Shown here piece after piece: positions 6,870 through 7,058 of a stretch of DNA of 7,058 nucleotides. A program made the translations under genes and the position numbers. The notes under the pieces are model-generated. The model was not told the origin of the DNA and searched no databases. It saw only the letters and a program-made list of their open reading frames with translations. The first letter of the stretch is position 1. Each line of letters starts with the position of its first letter. The DNA lies in contig JAITVB010000175.1 of NCBI GenBank assembly GCA_031286025.1, positions 1-7,058 of the forward strand, in the 5' to 3' direction. Source of the stretch: Rikenellaceae bacterium (GTDB lineage: Bacteria > Bacteroidota > Bacteroidia > Bacteroidales > Rikenellaceae).

Positions 6870-7058
6870 TTAATCGTAAAAACTCCACGAGAAACCTAAC
6901 TTGAACATGCGACGGTTGAGCGGATAGCGGGCTACGGTGAAATAGTCCTTCTCGGGCATCATGTTGAAGTTCAGATGTTGCATCGCGATCAGGATCCGCA
7001 TCCGCTTCCATTTGGCGGAGAGGAACAGATCGAGGAAGGGATAATTACCCAACTCCAC
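6870..7058 (-). CDS. Putative outer-membrane beta-barrel porin (Porin_10-like), C-terminal end
   Basis: This is the last 62 residues of a longer protein that continues beyond the right edge; the GTG at 7058 encodes an internal Val. The fragment shows alternating hydrophobic and polar residues typical of outer-membrane beta strands (YPFLDLFLSAKWKRMRILIAM, about 6-26, then RRMFKLGFSWSFYD at the end). The pattern of a planar LDLFLSAKWKR strand, a PEKDYF turn, a YPLNRR segment and a final F-x-W-x-F-Y strand resembles the C-terminus of the Bacteroidetes putative porin family (PF14121). The aromatic end fits a BAM recognition signal. Substrate and pore size cannot be judged from this piece. It precedes mltF by 36 bases on the same strand. 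A perfect 7-base stem-loop (6866-6883) overlaps its stop codon but has no T run after it on the - strand, so it should not stop transcription into mltF. Confidence 0.75.
   Translation of the reverse strand: MELGNYPFLDLFLSAKWKRMRILIAMQHLNFNMMPEKDYFTVARYPLNRRMFKLGFSWSFYD

Noticed and set aside
6866..6883. GTTTTTA-ATCG-TAAAAAC stem-loop at the porin stop codon, considered as a terminator
   Set aside because: The stem is almost all A-T, and on the - strand it is followed by GGCCGCG rather than a T run, so it is unlikely to end transcription before mltF. It may be a chance or processing hairpin.
1..7058. Search for CRISPR arrays, insertion sequences, attachment sites, tRNA, toxin-antitoxin or defence genes
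   Set aside because: I saw no regular repeats, transposase motifs, terminal inverted repeats, tRNA-like folds or defence domains. All large frames are explained by housekeeping, envelope or lipid genes.

Overview
The window looks like ordinary chromosomal DNA of a Bacteroidota species, most likely order Bacteroidales. Four things point there: promoters of the Bacteroidetes type (TTG at about -33, TAnnTTTG-like at about -7) with no strong Shine-Dalgarno sequences; a DUF4369/thioredoxin-fold lipoprotein; a DUF3788 protein; and a Porin_10-like barrel end next to an MltF-type lytic transglycosylase. The GC-rich codon use and the protein types would fit a Rikenellaceae/Alistipes-like genome, but that finer placement is inference from memory.

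Layout, left to right. (1) The 3' end of the iron-sulfur subunit of succinate dehydrogenase/fumarate reductase (1-294, +). (2) A gene-poor gap of 315 bases carrying a good promoter near its right end. (3) A + strand gene run: a thioredoxin-fold lipoprotein that has lost its CXXC motif (610-1770), the lipid A enzyme LpxH (1807-2541) and a small DUF3788 protein (2554-2964), closed by a strong hairpin at 2985-3018. (4) A second + strand unit with its own promoter: an XRE-cupin regulator (3102-3671) and a fatty acyl-CoA ligase of the ACSF2/YngI type (3705-5357), 33 bases apart. (5) A convergent junction with small hairpins. (6) A - strand pair entering from the right edge: the C-terminus of a putative outer-membrane porin (7058-6870), then an MltF-like lipoprotein transglycosylase (6833-5433).

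Most of the window concerns the cell envelope and lipids: lipid A synthesis, fatty acid activation, peptidoglycan turnover, an outer-membrane barrel and a periplasmic lipoprotein, next to a core anaerobic respiration gene. I see no mobile element, CRISPR array, tRNA, rRNA, defence system or biosynthetic cluster. I do not find a convincing new system. The items most worth a second look are the CXXC-less thioredoxin-fold lipoprotein, the regulator/acyl-CoA ligase pair with a dyad at its promoter, and the unexplained DUF3788 gene downstream of lpxH.
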